Origin: Notoacmeibacter ruber
Lineage (GTDB): Bacteria; Pseudomonadota; Alphaproteobacteria; Rhizobiales; Rhizobiaceae
Reading direction: 5' to 3'
Assembly (NCBI RefSeq): GCF_003668555.1
Contig: NZ_RCWN01000001.1
Coordinates: forward strand, 248,001 to 312,000
DNA: 64,000 bases
The notes under the pieces are model-generated. The model made no database searches and was not told the DNA's origin. It was given only the letters and a program-made list of their open reading frames with translations. The position numbers were made by a program, and so were the translations under genes. Below, in pieces: positions 1-8,458 of this stretch (position 1 is the first letter of the stretch; the number at the start of each line of letters is the position of its first letter).

Positions 1-452
1 TCCGCGGGCCGGAGGTCTTCGACCTCCTTCAGGCAATGAACACCGGCCATGATGGCTCCATGGGTACCATCCACGCCAATACGCCGCGTGAATGTCTGAG
101 CCGTATGGAATCGATGATTGCAATGGGCGGATGGTCGCTGCCGCAGAAGACTGTGCGCGAGATCATCGTCGGCTCGGTCGATGTGGTCGTTCAGGCCGCG
201 CGAATGCGCGATGGCTCGCGCCGGATCACCCAGATCACCGAGGTGCTGGGTATGGAAGGCGACGTCATCATCACGCAGGACCTGATGAAGTACGAGATCA
301 AGGGCGAGGACGCGCAGGGCCGCATCATCGGCGAACATGCCGGTTGCGGGATCGGCCGGCCCGGCTTCTGGGACCGGGCCCGTTACTATGGCGAGGAAAA
401 GCGGCTCGCAGAAGCGCTGGAGCAGCTCGAAAAGAGCAGGAGCGACAGGTGA
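1..452 (+). CDS. cpaF: CpaF/TadA pilus-assembly ATPase, 3' end (partial)
   Basis: Secretion ATPase that powers assembly of Flp/Tad type IVc pili at the inner membrane. Only the last 149 residues are in the window; the reading frame is open to the left edge, entering at base 3 with RGPEVFDLLQAMNTGHDG. The stretch GSMGTIHANTPRECLSRME is the characteristic C-terminal ATPase motif of the CpaF/TadA branch of the VirB11/PulE family, including the His-box region. The Walker A/B motifs lie upstream of the window. The stop codon overlaps the tadB start (TGATG at 450-454), so translation of tadB is probably coupled. Together with tadB and tadC downstream the assignment is secure. Confidence 0.93.
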   Translation, partial: RGPEVFDLLQAMNTGHDGSMGTIHANTPRECLSRMESMIAMGGWSLPQKTVREIIVGSVDVVVQAARMRDGSRRITQITEVLGMEGDVIITQDLMKYEIKGEDAQGRIIGEHAGCGIGRPGFWDRARYYGEEKRLAEALEQLEKSRSDR

Positions 453-1471
453 TGTTCGGTCTTCCGCTCACGGTTCTGGCCCTGATCGCTCTTGTCGGCG
501 TGGCGGCAGGCGGCGTCGCCTATGCTCTGCTTTTCAATCGTATCGAAGAGCAGAAGAAGGCGGATCGCCGGTTTGACCATGTCAGGCGGCAGGAGACCGA
601 TCAGAATGTCGTGCGGGCAAGTCGCGACCGCGTCAATGACGCCGTGCGCCGCCGCAAGTCGATTCAGGAAACGCTCAATCAGCTCGAAGAGAAGAACAAG
701 GCAAAAGGCGTTGCCCCCGGCAAGAAACCGCCCATGAAGCTGATGATCAAACAGGCGGGTATCTCGACCTCGCTGACGACCATCCATGTCGTCTCCGTCG
801 TAATCGGCGTGGTCTTAGCAGGCCTGCTCTATCTCTTCCAACTCGTCCCGCTTTTCGTGCTGCCGGGCGTGCTGCTGGCTGCGGGGCTGGGGCTGCCCCG
901 CTGGTATGTGAGCTGGCAGCGTAATCGCCGTATCAATCAGTTTCTCGACCGCTTTGCCGATGCGCTCGAAGTCATCGCACGCGGTGTCCGTTCCGGCTTG
1001 CCGCTGCCGGACTGCATTCATTTGATCGCATCAGAGTCGCCGGAACCTGTACGGACCGAGTTCCGGCGCGTCATCGAGCGTATGAATGTCGGGCTTTCGC
1101 TCCCGGAGGCCATCGGCAAGATGCCCGAGACCATGCCGTGCCCCGAAGCCAATTTCTTCGGTATCGTCATTCAGATTCAGGCGCAGGCCGGCGGCAACCT
1201 CTCCGAGGCGATCGGTAACCTCGCCACGGTGCTGCGAGACCGCAAGAAGATGAAAGCGAAGGTGCAGGCGCTTTCAATGGAAGCCAAGGCTTCAGCCTAC
1301 ATTATCGGCTCGCTGCCGATCATCGTGGCTGGACTGATTTTCATGATCTCCCCCGGCTATATCATGCCGCTTTTCACCGATCCGACCGGCCATATCGCGC
1401 TGGCGATCGCAGCGGTGATGATGGCGATGGGCATCTTCGTCATGAAGAAAATGATGAATTTCGAGGTATAG
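452..1471 (+). CDS. tadB: TadB, inner-membrane platform protein of Flp pilus
   Basis: Integral membrane platform protein (GspF/PilC superfamily) that works with the CpaF ATPase and TadC in Flp pilus extrusion. The protein is 339 residues when started at ATG 452, which overlaps the cpaF stop; the frame is open further upstream but that part is antisense-free overlap with cpaF and gives no TadB-like sequence. An N-terminal hydrophobic segment (about residues 5-28), a charged linker, two more membrane segments (about 105-150), a cytoplasmic GspF domain (about 170-300, with ARGVRSGLPLPD and QAQAGGNLSEAI) and a C-terminal hairpin of membrane segments are visible. Only 4 bases separate it from tadC. 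Confidence 0.93.
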   Translation: MFGLPLTVLALIALVGVAAGGVAYALLFNRIEEQKKADRRFDHVRRQETDQNVVRASRDRVNDAVRRRKSIQETLNQLEEKNKAKGVAPGKKPPMKLMIKQAGISTSLTTIHVVSVVIGVVLAGLLYLFQLVPLFVLPGVLLAAGLGLPRWYVSWQRNRRINQFLDRFADALEVIARGVRSGLPLPDCIHLIASESPEPVRTEFRRVIERMNVGLSLPEAIGKMPETMPCPEANFFGIVIQIQAQAGGNLSEAIGNLATVLRDRKKMKAKVQALSMEAKASAYIIGSLPIIVAGLIFMISPGYIMPLFTDPTGHIALAIAAVMMAMGIFVMKKMMNFEV

Positions 1472-1475
1472 GGCG

Positions 1476-2456
1476 ATGCTGAGTTTTGAAGACGTTCTCG
1501 ACCCGACATTCTTGTTCTCGCTTCTGACGGCGCTTGCCGTTTTCGCGACCGTCATCGCGCTTTTGCCCCAGATGGGGGCCGATCCGATGAAGAAACGCAT
1601 GAAGACCATGGCGCTGGAGCGCGAGGAACTGCGTGCGCAGCAGCGCGCGCGCCTGGCGGCCGAATCCTCTGAACGCCGCCAGCGCGGCCTGCGCGAAACG
1701 CAGAATGCGAAGATGACCCGCATTGTCGATAAGCTCGATTTGAGGAAGGCGCTGGTCGACGATGCGACGATGAAGATGATCCGCGGCGCCGGCTATCGCG
1801 GTCAGGCGCCCGTGACCCGCTTTCTGTTCTTCCGCCTGATCCTTCCGTTCATCTTCCTTGCTTTCTCGGCTCTCTACATTTTCGGCATCGGCCTTTTGAA
1901 GGACCAGACGCTGATGGTGCGCATCGCTGCTGTACTCGGCGCGACCTATTTCGGCTTTTACCTTCCTGTCCTGTTCATGAAGAACAAGGCGCAGAAGAGA
2001 GCGGATTCCATTCGCAAGGCATGGCCCGATGCGCTTGATCTTCTGCTCATCTGCGTCGAATCGGGTATCTCCATCGAGGCGGCCTTTCGCCGTGTCGCCG
2101 AGGAAATCGGTGGCCAGTCGCTCGAACTGGCCGAGGAATTGATGCTGACGACGGCGGAACTGTCCTATCTCGAAGATCGGCGGTCTGCGTATGACAATCT
2201 CGCCGAGCGGACGCAGCTCGAGTCCGTCAAGAGTGTCTGTCAGGCGCTCATCCAGTCGGAGCGCTACGGTACGCCGATCGGTCAGGCATTGCGCGTGCTT
2301 GCCAAAGAGAGCCGCGATCAGCGTATGAACGAGGCGGAAAAGAAGGCTGCCGCGCTGCCGCCGAAGCTCACAGTGCCGATGATCCTTTTCTTCTTGCCGG
2401 TGCTCTTCATCGTGATTCTCACACCAGCGGGCATGCAGATCTCACGCAATATGTGA
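1476..2456 (+). CDS. tadC: TadC, inner-membrane platform protein of Flp pilus
   Basis: Second GspF-type platform protein of the Tad secretion system, 326 residues, and the last gene of the visible tad operon. It shows an N-terminal membrane segment, a charged Arg/Glu-rich linker (about 45-90), paired membrane segments near 115-165, a GspF domain with CVESGISIEAAFRRVAEEIG, and a final hydrophobic segment (PMILFFLPVLFIVIL). It starts 4 bases after tadB. A strong hairpin terminator follows within 30 bases of the stop. Confidence 0.93.
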   Translation: MLSFEDVLDPTFLFSLLTALAVFATVIALLPQMGADPMKKRMKTMALEREELRAQQRARLAAESSERRQRGLRETQNAKMTRIVDKLDLRKALVDDATMKMIRGAGYRGQAPVTRFLFFRLILPFIFLAFSALYIFGIGLLKDQTLMVRIAAVLGATYFGFYLPVLFMKNKAQKRADSIRKAWPDALDLLLICVESGISIEAAFRRVAEEIGGQSLELAEELMLTTAELSYLEDRRSAYDNLAERTQLESVKSVCQALIQSERYGTPIGQALRVLAKESRDQRMNEAEKKAAALPPKLTVPMILFFLPVLFIVILTPAGMQISRNM

Positions 2457-2480
2457 TGGTTCACCGACAGCCAGCATAAC

Positions 2481-2514
2481 GAAAAAAGCTCGCCCGGTTT
2501 GGCGGGCTTTTTTC
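2481..2514. terminator. Bidirectional rho-independent terminator between tadC and tadD
   Basis: An 8-bp stem (AGCTCGCC / GGCGGGCT, one G-U pair) around a CGGTTT loop is flanked by A6 on the left and T6 on the right. It sits between the convergent tadC (+) and tadD (-) genes and can serve both. Confidence 0.9.
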
Positions 2515-2541
2515 GTTTCGAGAGGCAGTGCGTCGGCTCGA

Positions 2542-3345
2542 TCAGTTGGTGGCGTTGGCGTCGTGGTTCGGGTCGGTATCTTCCGCTGCCAGTTCGCTCC
2601 AGCTGTTCTGCTGCTTCAGCATGGATTGGAGATAGGCGACATTGGCCTCTGCATCGGCGGGAGACAATTCGCGGCGCGCAATCGCATTTGCTTCGTCGAA
2701 GCGTCCCTGTAGGCCGACGACCAGAGCGTAGTTCTGGCGGACCCGGCTGTCGGCGCCAGGCAGGCTCGCGGCCTTCTGCAGATAATATTCGGCGGTACGC
2801 AGATCCCCGGAAAGCACGTGGCTCATACCGAGGTTGGAATGGATGGAGGCTTCGTTTGGAGCCAGCGTCAGAGCCTTCTTATAAAGACGCCGGGCCTCAT
2901 CATGCTGACCGAGCTGGTCAACGATCGCGGCCTCCGCCGAGATCAGTTTCCAGTCGGGATATTCCGGCGTCTGCGAACGGCGGATCGCCTGCAGCGCCTG
3001 GTCGAACTGGCCGTTTGCCGCAAGAGCCTTGCCGTATGCGGCCTGCACTCCGCGATCGTTTGGATGCAGGATCACCGTCTTGCGCATCACGGCGAGGGAT
3101 TGTTCGTTGCGCCCCTCCATCCGGAGAGCTTCGGCAAAGCGGAGGGCGGTCTCCCGGTCCTTCGGATTTCGGGCGTAGGACAGGCCGATAGCCTGCGCCG
3201 TATTGTCCAGCTGCGCCTGCGTCATGGAAGCCATGGATTTGCTGGCTTGTCGGGGGCCTGAGGCACAACCCGATGCGCCTGCGAGGACGGCGAACGCCGT
3301 GACGCAAATGAGAAACGTTCGAACGGAGTTTTGAACAATAGCCAT
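2542..3345 (-). CDS. tadD: TadD-like tetratricopeptide lipoprotein
   Basis: TPR lipoprotein of 267 residues, in this position most likely TadD, a pilotin/assembly factor of the Tad secretin complex. The signal peptide ends in a lipobox (VLAGASGC, Cys about residue 27). At least four TPR units follow between about 60 and 225, for example DRETALRFAEALRMEGRNEQ and IHSNLGMSHVLSGDLRTAEYY. The last 25 residues are acidic and Asn-rich. It is convergent with tadC rather than in the same operon. TPR lipoproteins are numerous, so the tadD name rests partly on location. Confidence 0.82.
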   Translation of the reverse strand: MAIVQNSVRTFLICVTAFAVLAGASGCASGPRQASKSMASMTQAQLDNTAQAIGLSYARNPKDRETALRFAEALRMEGRNEQSLAVMRKTVILHPNDRGVQAAYGKALAANGQFDQALQAIRRSQTPEYPDWKLISAEAAIVDQLGQHDEARRLYKKALTLAPNEASIHSNLGMSHVLSGDLRTAEYYLQKAASLPGADSRVRQNYALVVGLQGRFDEANAIARRELSPADAEANVAYLQSMLKQQNSWSELAAEDTDPNHDANATN

Positions 3346-3465
3346 AGGGGCACCTGCATGCGAAAGAGGTGGCGGCCGATGCCGCTCTTCTCTCCCAGAA
3401 GTATTCTGTTAACCCTAACGCCTCGTTAACTCCGATCCCGCTCCATCGCAGAAAGGTCTCCATTC

Positions 3466-4842
3466 ATGCCCGTTGAACTTCTTGCCAGCCCGGACGACCG
3501 GTCACGCCCCATCCATTTCATCGGCGAGAACGGGCTGGAGGAGGCTGCTCTCGGCGATCGTGTGCGCAACTGGGCGAACGCCAATGGCTATGAAGCGAAA
3601 AACGGGAATGTGCTGCTTGTCCCCGCCGCCGATGGTGACATCGAAAGCGCGTTGATCGCTCTGGGCGAAGCGCAGGAGGACGCGCTGGCGGCCGGCAAGC
3701 TGGCCAAGGCGTTGCCGGAAGGCGCATGGCATGTGGCGTCCTGGCCAGCCCATCCCGATCTGGCAATATTGGGTATGGTGCTTGGCGGGTACGCCTTCAC
3801 CGCCTATGGCAAGAAGCCGAGCCGCACCCTCCGGCTGGCCGTAGAGAATGGACCTGATCGCGCGGAGGTGGAACGTCTGGCGCAGGGCTGCGCGCTTGCG
3901 CGCGACCTGATCAACACGCCAACCAACGATATGGGGCCGAACGCGCTGGAGCAGGTCGTCCGCCAGCTCGGCGATAAATATGGCGCGTCGGTTCATGTCA
4001 TCGACGGCGACGCGCTGCTCGACCGCAATTTCCCGATGATCCATGCCGTCGGACGAGCCAGTGCGGAAGCGCCGCGCCTGATCGATCTGACTTGGGGGCA
4101 GGAAGATGCGCCAAAGCTGACGCTGGTCGGCAAGGGCGTCTGCTTCGATACCGGCGGTCTCGATATCAAGCCGGCGGCATCCATGCTGCTGATGAAGAAG
4201 GATATGGGCGGCGCGGCGAACGTCATCGGTCTGGCATCGATGATTATGGCTGCCAGGCTGCCGGTGCGCCTGCGCGTCCTCATCCCGGCGGTCGAGAATT
4301 CCATCTCGGCCAACGCTTTCCGCCCTTCTGACATCTTGCCGAGCAGAAAGGGCATCACGGTCGAGATCGGCAATACCGATGCGGAGGGTCGCCTGGTGCT
4401 CGCCGATGCGCTGACTTTGGCGGACGAGGAAGCGCCGCAGATGCTGATCGACATGGCAACGCTGACCGGCGCGGCGCGTGTGGCGCTCGGTCCGGAACTG
4501 CCGCCGTTCTTCACCGATGACGAATTGCTGGCGGCGGAACTTTCCGATGCAGCACAGAAGACCGCCGATCCGCTCTGGAGACTTCCGCTCTATAAACCCT
4601 ATGCGGAACGCCTTTCGAGCAAGGTGGCCGACACCAACAACGTAACCACGGACGGGTTTGCCGGTGCGATCACCGCCGCGCTGTTCCTGCAGAAATTTGT
4701 GGAGCAGGCCGAAAGCTGGTCGCATTTCGATATTTTCGGCTGGACGAAATTCGCCAAGCCCTGGGCACCGGTGGGCGGTGAAGCGATGGCCATCCGCGCG
4801 ATCGACCGTGTGCTTCAGCGGCGCTTCGGAGGGAAGGCATGA
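3466..4842 (+). CDS. M17 leucyl aminopeptidase family protein
   Basis: Cytosolic dinuclear-metal aminopeptidase of family M17, 458 residues. The signature NTDAEGRLVLADAL is intact, as are the metal-binding stretches GKGVCFDTGGLDIKPA and KKDMGGAANV (catalytic Lys, Asp). The N-terminal domain (to about residue 160) is divergent and shorter than in E. coli PepA, matching the alphaproteobacterial paralogue usually annotated as leucyl aminopeptidase family protein. The gene overlaps the next one by 4 bases (ATGA), an NlpC/P60 peptidase, which suggests joint work on cell-wall-derived peptides. A start at ATG 3466 gives the natural N-terminus MPVELLASPDD. Confidence 0.92.
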   Translation: MPVELLASPDDRSRPIHFIGENGLEEAALGDRVRNWANANGYEAKNGNVLLVPAADGDIESALIALGEAQEDALAAGKLAKALPEGAWHVASWPAHPDLAILGMVLGGYAFTAYGKKPSRTLRLAVENGPDRAEVERLAQGCALARDLINTPTNDMGPNALEQVVRQLGDKYGASVHVIDGDALLDRNFPMIHAVGRASAEAPRLIDLTWGQEDAPKLTLVGKGVCFDTGGLDIKPAASMLLMKKDMGGAANVIGLASMIMAARLPVRLRVLIPAVENSISANAFRPSDILPSRKGITVEIGNTDAEGRLVLADALTLADEEAPQMLIDMATLTGAARVALGPELPPFFTDDELLAAELSDAAQKTADPLWRLPLYKPYAERLSSKVADTNNVTTDGFAGAITAALFLQKFVEQAESWSHFDIFGWTKFAKPWAPVGGEAMAIRAIDRVLQRRFGGKA

Positions 4843-5687
4843 GCCTCGATCCACGCCTCAACGCCTTCCGTGACGATCTGGCCGATCGCCGGCTGGAAGG
4901 GAAGGTGAAGGCGAAACGTTTCGTCGAGGGCGAGCCGGCGCGCTGCATAGCTCCGGTGGCGGATCTGCGGGCGGGCAGGGGAGACGACACGGCCATCGGC
5001 AGCCAACTCCTGCTGGGAGAGCCGGTTCTCGTTTTCGAGCGGTATGACGGCTGGACGTGGGTGCAGAGCGAACGCGATGGCTATGTCGGCTATGTTGAGG
5101 AGACCGCGCTTGGCGCTGTCGATCCTGCGCCGACGCATATCGTCTGCGCGGCGCGCACCTTCGCCTACGGACAGCCGGAACTGCGGACGAAGCCGGTTCG
5201 CACGCTCTCGCTCGGTTCGGAAGTGACGGTGACGGAAGAGATTGAAGAGCGGGGCAATCGCTATTTTCGTCTCTCGACGGGGGAGGCGATCTTCCATCGC
5301 CATCTCGCGCCGCTCGGCGCGCCGCTGGCCGAGGACTATGTCACGATTGCAGAAAGCCTGCTTGGCACGCCCTATTTGTGGGGTGGCGTAAGCGCCTTTG
5401 GGATCGACTGCTCCGGTCTCGTCCAGCTATCGCTGCGCCTTGCCGGCAAGAGCGTACCGCGCGACAGCGACATGCAGGCGCAGATCGGGATCGAGTTGCA
5501 GGAAGAGCGGCTATTGAAGCGCGGCGACCTGATCTTCTGGAAAGGCCATGTCGGCATCATGGCTGACGAGGAGACGCTTCTCCACGGCTCAGGCCATGCA
5601 ATGGCGGTAGTGAAGGAGCCGCTGGCCGAGGCCGTGAAACGTATCGGCGACGTCTATGGCGGTGTGACGGCCCGGCGGAGGGTTTGA
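4839..5687 (+). CDS. SH3-domain NlpC/P60 family cell-wall peptidase
   Basis: Cysteine peptidase of the NlpC/P60 family, 282 residues, expected to cut gamma-D-Glu-diaminopimelate bonds in murein peptides. Two SH3-like modules cover roughly residues 45-155 and the catalytic domain about 160-282. The nucleophile is Cys191 (GIDCSGLVQLSL), the base His237 (KGHVGIM), and the third polar residue is probably His249 (LLHGSGH). No signal peptide is visible, so it probably acts on cytosolic muropeptides in recycling. It is translationally coupled to the M17 aminopeptidase. Its 3' end overlaps the convergent AraC gene by 34 bases. Confidence 0.92.
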   Translation: MSLDPRLNAFRDDLADRRLEGKVKAKRFVEGEPARCIAPVADLRAGRGDDTAIGSQLLLGEPVLVFERYDGWTWVQSERDGYVGYVEETALGAVDPAPTHIVCAARTFAYGQPELRTKPVRTLSLGSEVTVTEEIEERGNRYFRLSTGEAIFHRHLAPLGAPLAEDYVTIAESLLGTPYLWGGVSAFGIDCSGLVQLSLRLAGKSVPRDSDMQAQIGIELQEERLLKRGDLIFWKGHVGIMADEETLLHGSGHAMAVVKEPLAEAVKRIGDVYGGVTARRRV

Positions 5688-6631
5688 ACTGACTGGCGAC
5701 TGACCCTTTCCGGTGGAGTGGAAGAAGAGCGCTTTGACGCTTTCATACTCACATCTTGTCCCATTCGCTCCGCTCGGGGTGTCAGGCCAAACATTCGGCT
5801 ATAGTCGCGGCTGAACTGCGAGGGGCTCTCATAGCCGACCCGGAGCGCTATCTGGGTCACATTGCCGTGCCGCGCGCGCAGCGCCCGCTGCGCTTCCAGC
5901 AGGCGCAGCTGTTTGAGAAGCTGCACCGGTGTCATGCCGGTTATTTCCTTGAAGCGCTGGTGAAAAACGGTGGTGCTCATCGCGGCCTGACGAGCCAGAT
6001 CCTCAACCCGCATCGGCTCTCCGATATTGGCGCGAAGATGCGCCACAATGTCCGCGATACGTCCAGCCTGGCTATCGGCACGCGCCATACGCCGCAGCAT
6101 GGCCCCTTGCGGGCTGGTCAGTAGCAAATAGTGCAGTTCACGCATATAGAGTGGCACGAGCGCCTCGCGATCCGAGGGCCGTTCAAGAAGCGAAACAAGT
6201 CGCGTCATGACGTTGAGCAGGGCATCGGAAACCGGAGCACTGGTCAGCGCGGAGACGGGTTGCTCCTCACCTTCGTCTGGTAGATCGCGTGCCAACTCCC
6301 GCAGCACCGGCATCTCGAGTTCGACAGCTATCGCGAGATAGGGCGTGTCCGGCGATGCTTTCGTGATCCAACTGGTGGCAGGCAGATCGAGCGAGACGAC
6401 CAGCCCATGCCCTTCGGCAAAGATTGCTGGCACCCCGTGGAAATCGGCATGTTTTTCACCGCTCAGAACCAAGCAGAAAACAGGATCGTAGATCGTGTGC
6501 GCAATCTGGGTCGGTGTCTCCGAATAGAGAATGGAAAGGCGCGAGACGGGCAGACGCGCCGGCGTAAATCCCAAGCCTTCGCGCTCGGCGTAGGAACGGG
6601 TCTGACAGAAGAGGTCGGCTGAAAAGATCAT
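5654..6631 (-). CDS. AraC family transcriptional regulator
   Basis: Transcription factor with an N-terminal AraC-type effector-binding domain (about residues 10-170) and two C-terminal HTH motifs (about 205-300: RVEDLARQAAMSTTVFHQRF and TQIALRVGYESPSQFSRDYSRMFG). The chosen start is ATG at 6631, giving 325 residues and the N-terminus MIFSADLFCQ. The frame extends to a TTG at 6667 but no ribosome-binding site precedes it. It is divergent from an SDR gene 148 bases away, the usual layout for an AraC regulator and its target. The C-terminal 30 residues run into the 3' end of the NlpC/P60 gene on the other strand. Confidence 0.9.
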   Translation of the reverse strand: MIFSADLFCQTRSYAEREGLGFTPARLPVSRLSILYSETPTQIAHTIYDPVFCLVLSGEKHADFHGVPAIFAEGHGLVVSLDLPATSWITKASPDTPYLAIAVELEMPVLRELARDLPDEGEEQPVSALTSAPVSDALLNVMTRLVSLLERPSDREALVPLYMRELHYLLLTSPQGAMLRRMARADSQAGRIADIVAHLRANIGEPMRVEDLARQAAMSTTVFHQRFKEITGMTPVQLLKQLRLLEAQRALRARHGNVTQIALRVGYESPSQFSRDYSRMFGLTPRAERMGQDVSMKASKRSSSTPPERVSRQSVQTLRRAVTPP

Positions 6632-6779
6632 GCTTCGCAGGAAGCCCGGTTTGGGTTGTGATGGCAATGTTCAATATTGCGCTCCCGTAGGAATAGGCAA
6701 TTTTCCCGTTGAATGCGGCAGGTTTCTTCGCGGTGCGCCGATTAGGTCTTTTGGCATCGCAACAGAAACGGAGTGTCCC

Positions 6780-7535
6780 ATGACAACCCCACTTTTTCTC
6801 ATCACTGGCGGCAACCGTGGCCTCGGCGCGGCAATGGCGAAACATCTGGCCAAGGGCGGCGCGGACATTATCTTGACCTATCGCTCAGGGGCCGATCAGG
6901 CCGCGCAGAAAGTGGCCGAGATCGAGAGTCTTGGCCGCAAGGCTGCAGCGCTGCAGCTCGACGTGACAGACAGCAGCAGCTACGCGGCTTTTGCTGGCAA
7001 GGTCAAAGAAAAGGTTACCGAACTCGGCCATGACGCGCTGACGGGCCTCGTCAACAATGCCGGGCACGGAGAGTGGGCTTTGTATCGGGAAACCACTCCC
7101 GAACAGCTCGATGAGCTTTACACGGTGCATTTGCGCGCGCCCTTCTTATTGACGCAGGTGCTGCTCGACCAGATTGCCGATGGCGGCCGCTTGCTCTTCC
7201 TCTCCTCGGGGCTCAGCCGGTTCGCCATGCCGGGTTACGCCGCTTATGCCGCCATGAAGGGCGCGATTGATACGCTTGTCCGTTATGTCGCCAAGGAGCT
7301 TGGTCCTCGCGGCATTTCGGCAAATGCTTTCGCGCCGGGAGCGATCGAAACCGACTTCGGGGGCGGCGCAGTCCGTGACAACCCGGAGATCAATAAGATG
7401 GTAGCCGAGGCCACCGCAATGGGACGAGCCGGCCAGGCCGATGATATCGGCGCGGCCGTGGCAAGCCTGCTTCTGTCGGAGCGTAACTGGATCACCGGTA
7501 CGCGGATCGAAGCCTCCGGCGGCCAGCAACTCTGA
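6780..7535 (+). CDS. SDR family NAD(P)-dependent oxidoreductase
   Basis: Short-chain dehydrogenase/reductase of 251 residues. It has the cofactor motif TGGNRGLG near the N-terminus, the NNAG motif (LVNNAGHGEW), and the catalytic Tyr-x3-Lys (YAAYAAMK) preceded by a Ser in FLSSG. The substrate cannot be read from the sequence. The start at ATG 6780 places the Rossmann motif at the expected distance; a longer in-frame extension to 6630 has no family support. The gene is probably regulated by the divergent AraC protein. Confidence 0.92.
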   Translation: MTTPLFLITGGNRGLGAAMAKHLAKGGADIILTYRSGADQAAQKVAEIESLGRKAAALQLDVTDSSSYAAFAGKVKEKVTELGHDALTGLVNNAGHGEWALYRETTPEQLDELYTVHLRAPFLLTQVLLDQIADGGRLLFLSSGLSRFAMPGYAAYAAMKGAIDTLVRYVAKELGPRGISANAFAPGAIETDFGGGAVRDNPEINKMVAEATAMGRAGQADDIGAAVASLLLSERNWITGTRIEASGGQQL

Positions 7536-7565
7536 AAAAAAGAGGGGGCTCCGGCCCCCTCGTTT
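7535..7565. terminator. Bidirectional terminator between SDR and proteasome-like gene
   Basis: A perfect 8-bp GC stem (GAGGGGGC / GCCCCCTC) with a TCCG loop lies between two convergent genes. On the minus strand it is followed by seven T residues, so it is strongest for the Ntn hydrolase gene. On the plus strand only GTTT follows. Confidence 0.88.
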
Positions 7566-7584
7566 CGCAGATGATCGCGCGTAT

Positions 7585-8280
7585 TCAGTCGAATATGTCG
7601 GCAATGACGGACTGTTCGGCGTCTTCCCATTTGCGAACCGTCTTGCTGACCTTCTCGATGTCCTTGTCATTGAGATGGTGGGCACCGTCCGCGTCGATGC
7701 GGCACATGCTGAAGGGCTCGCCAACGCTGGCAGAGGTGAGGTCGAGCGCCTGCAGCACCCGGAGGACCGCCGCGCAGCCGAAGTCCGATGACCGCTCGGC
7801 CAAATGGAAGTGCGACAGCAGGGAGCCGGCTTGCTGGGCCATCGGCGCGCCGCTGCCAATGGCATGGAAACCGATATCGGCATAGTGCCCGATCATCCCG
7901 GAGGGCGTAATCTCCACGATCCAGGGCTGGCCGTCCCGCCAACCGGCGGCCATCACATAGGCCGAGGGCGTGCCGCCGCCCTCCTCGCCCGGCACGTCGG
8001 GAATAAAGGTGTCGTAGTGGTGACGAAGGATCGGTAGCACCTGTTCCTGAAGGGCGCGTCCAATATCCGGTGCATCGAGAATCGCAGCGCTGTTCTCGTT
8101 GAAACAGCGCTCGACGTCGTACAGGACGGATCTCGCGCCGCTGCCGCCCCAGGCGGCCCGGTCGCCCAGCGGATGTATCTTCTCGGCGGGATAGGTCATG
8201 CCGCGCCCCTTGTCCGTGATCTGGGAGTCAGAGCCGAGCACGACCCCATCTTTGCAGACGGTTGCAAGAACGACGGTCAT
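7585..8280 (-). CDS. Proteasome beta-subunit-like Ntn hydrolase
   Basis: N-terminal nucleophile hydrolase of 231 residues that resembles 20S proteasome beta subunits and HslV. Thr2 follows the initiator Met, so Met removal exposes the nucleophile with no propeptide. Numbering that Thr as 1, Asp17 (LGSDSQ) and Lys33 (AEKIHPL) fall exactly at the positions of the proteasomal catalytic Asp and Lys, and a Gly-rich segment (WGGSGA) occupies the place of the oxyanion-hole Gly47. It is longer than HslV (about 175) and no ATPase partner lies nearby. The substrate is unknown. Members of this class in alphaproteobacteria are usually annotated only as proteasome-type protease. Confidence 0.8.
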   Translation of the reverse strand: MTVVLATVCKDGVVLGSDSQITDKGRGMTYPAEKIHPLGDRAAWGGSGARSVLYDVERCFNENSAAILDAPDIGRALQEQVLPILRHHYDTFIPDVPGEEGGGTPSAYVMAAGWRDGQPWIVEITPSGMIGHYADIGFHAIGSGAPMAQQAGSLLSHFHLAERSSDFGCAAVLRVLQALDLTSASVGEPFSMCRIDADGAHHLNDKDIEKVSKTVRKWEDAEQSVIADIFD

Positions 8281-8458
8281 GGTGTGATCCTCTCGGGGTC
8301 GGTGTCTGTGGCATTCCGGTCGACGATCTGTCGGTCCTAACCGGGTGTTTCATGTTGCGCCGGTCGAGATAGGGCGATAGAGCGCATTCTCCATTCCGCT
8401 CCCACATGTTCTACCGAGTTGATTGGCGTGAAATCAGAACCGTGATAGCAGCGCGACC

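Noticed and set aside
3502..4854. 450-codon minus-strand frame opposite the M17 aminopeptidase
   Set aside because: The plus-strand gene carries the full M17 signature; the antisense frame has no motif.
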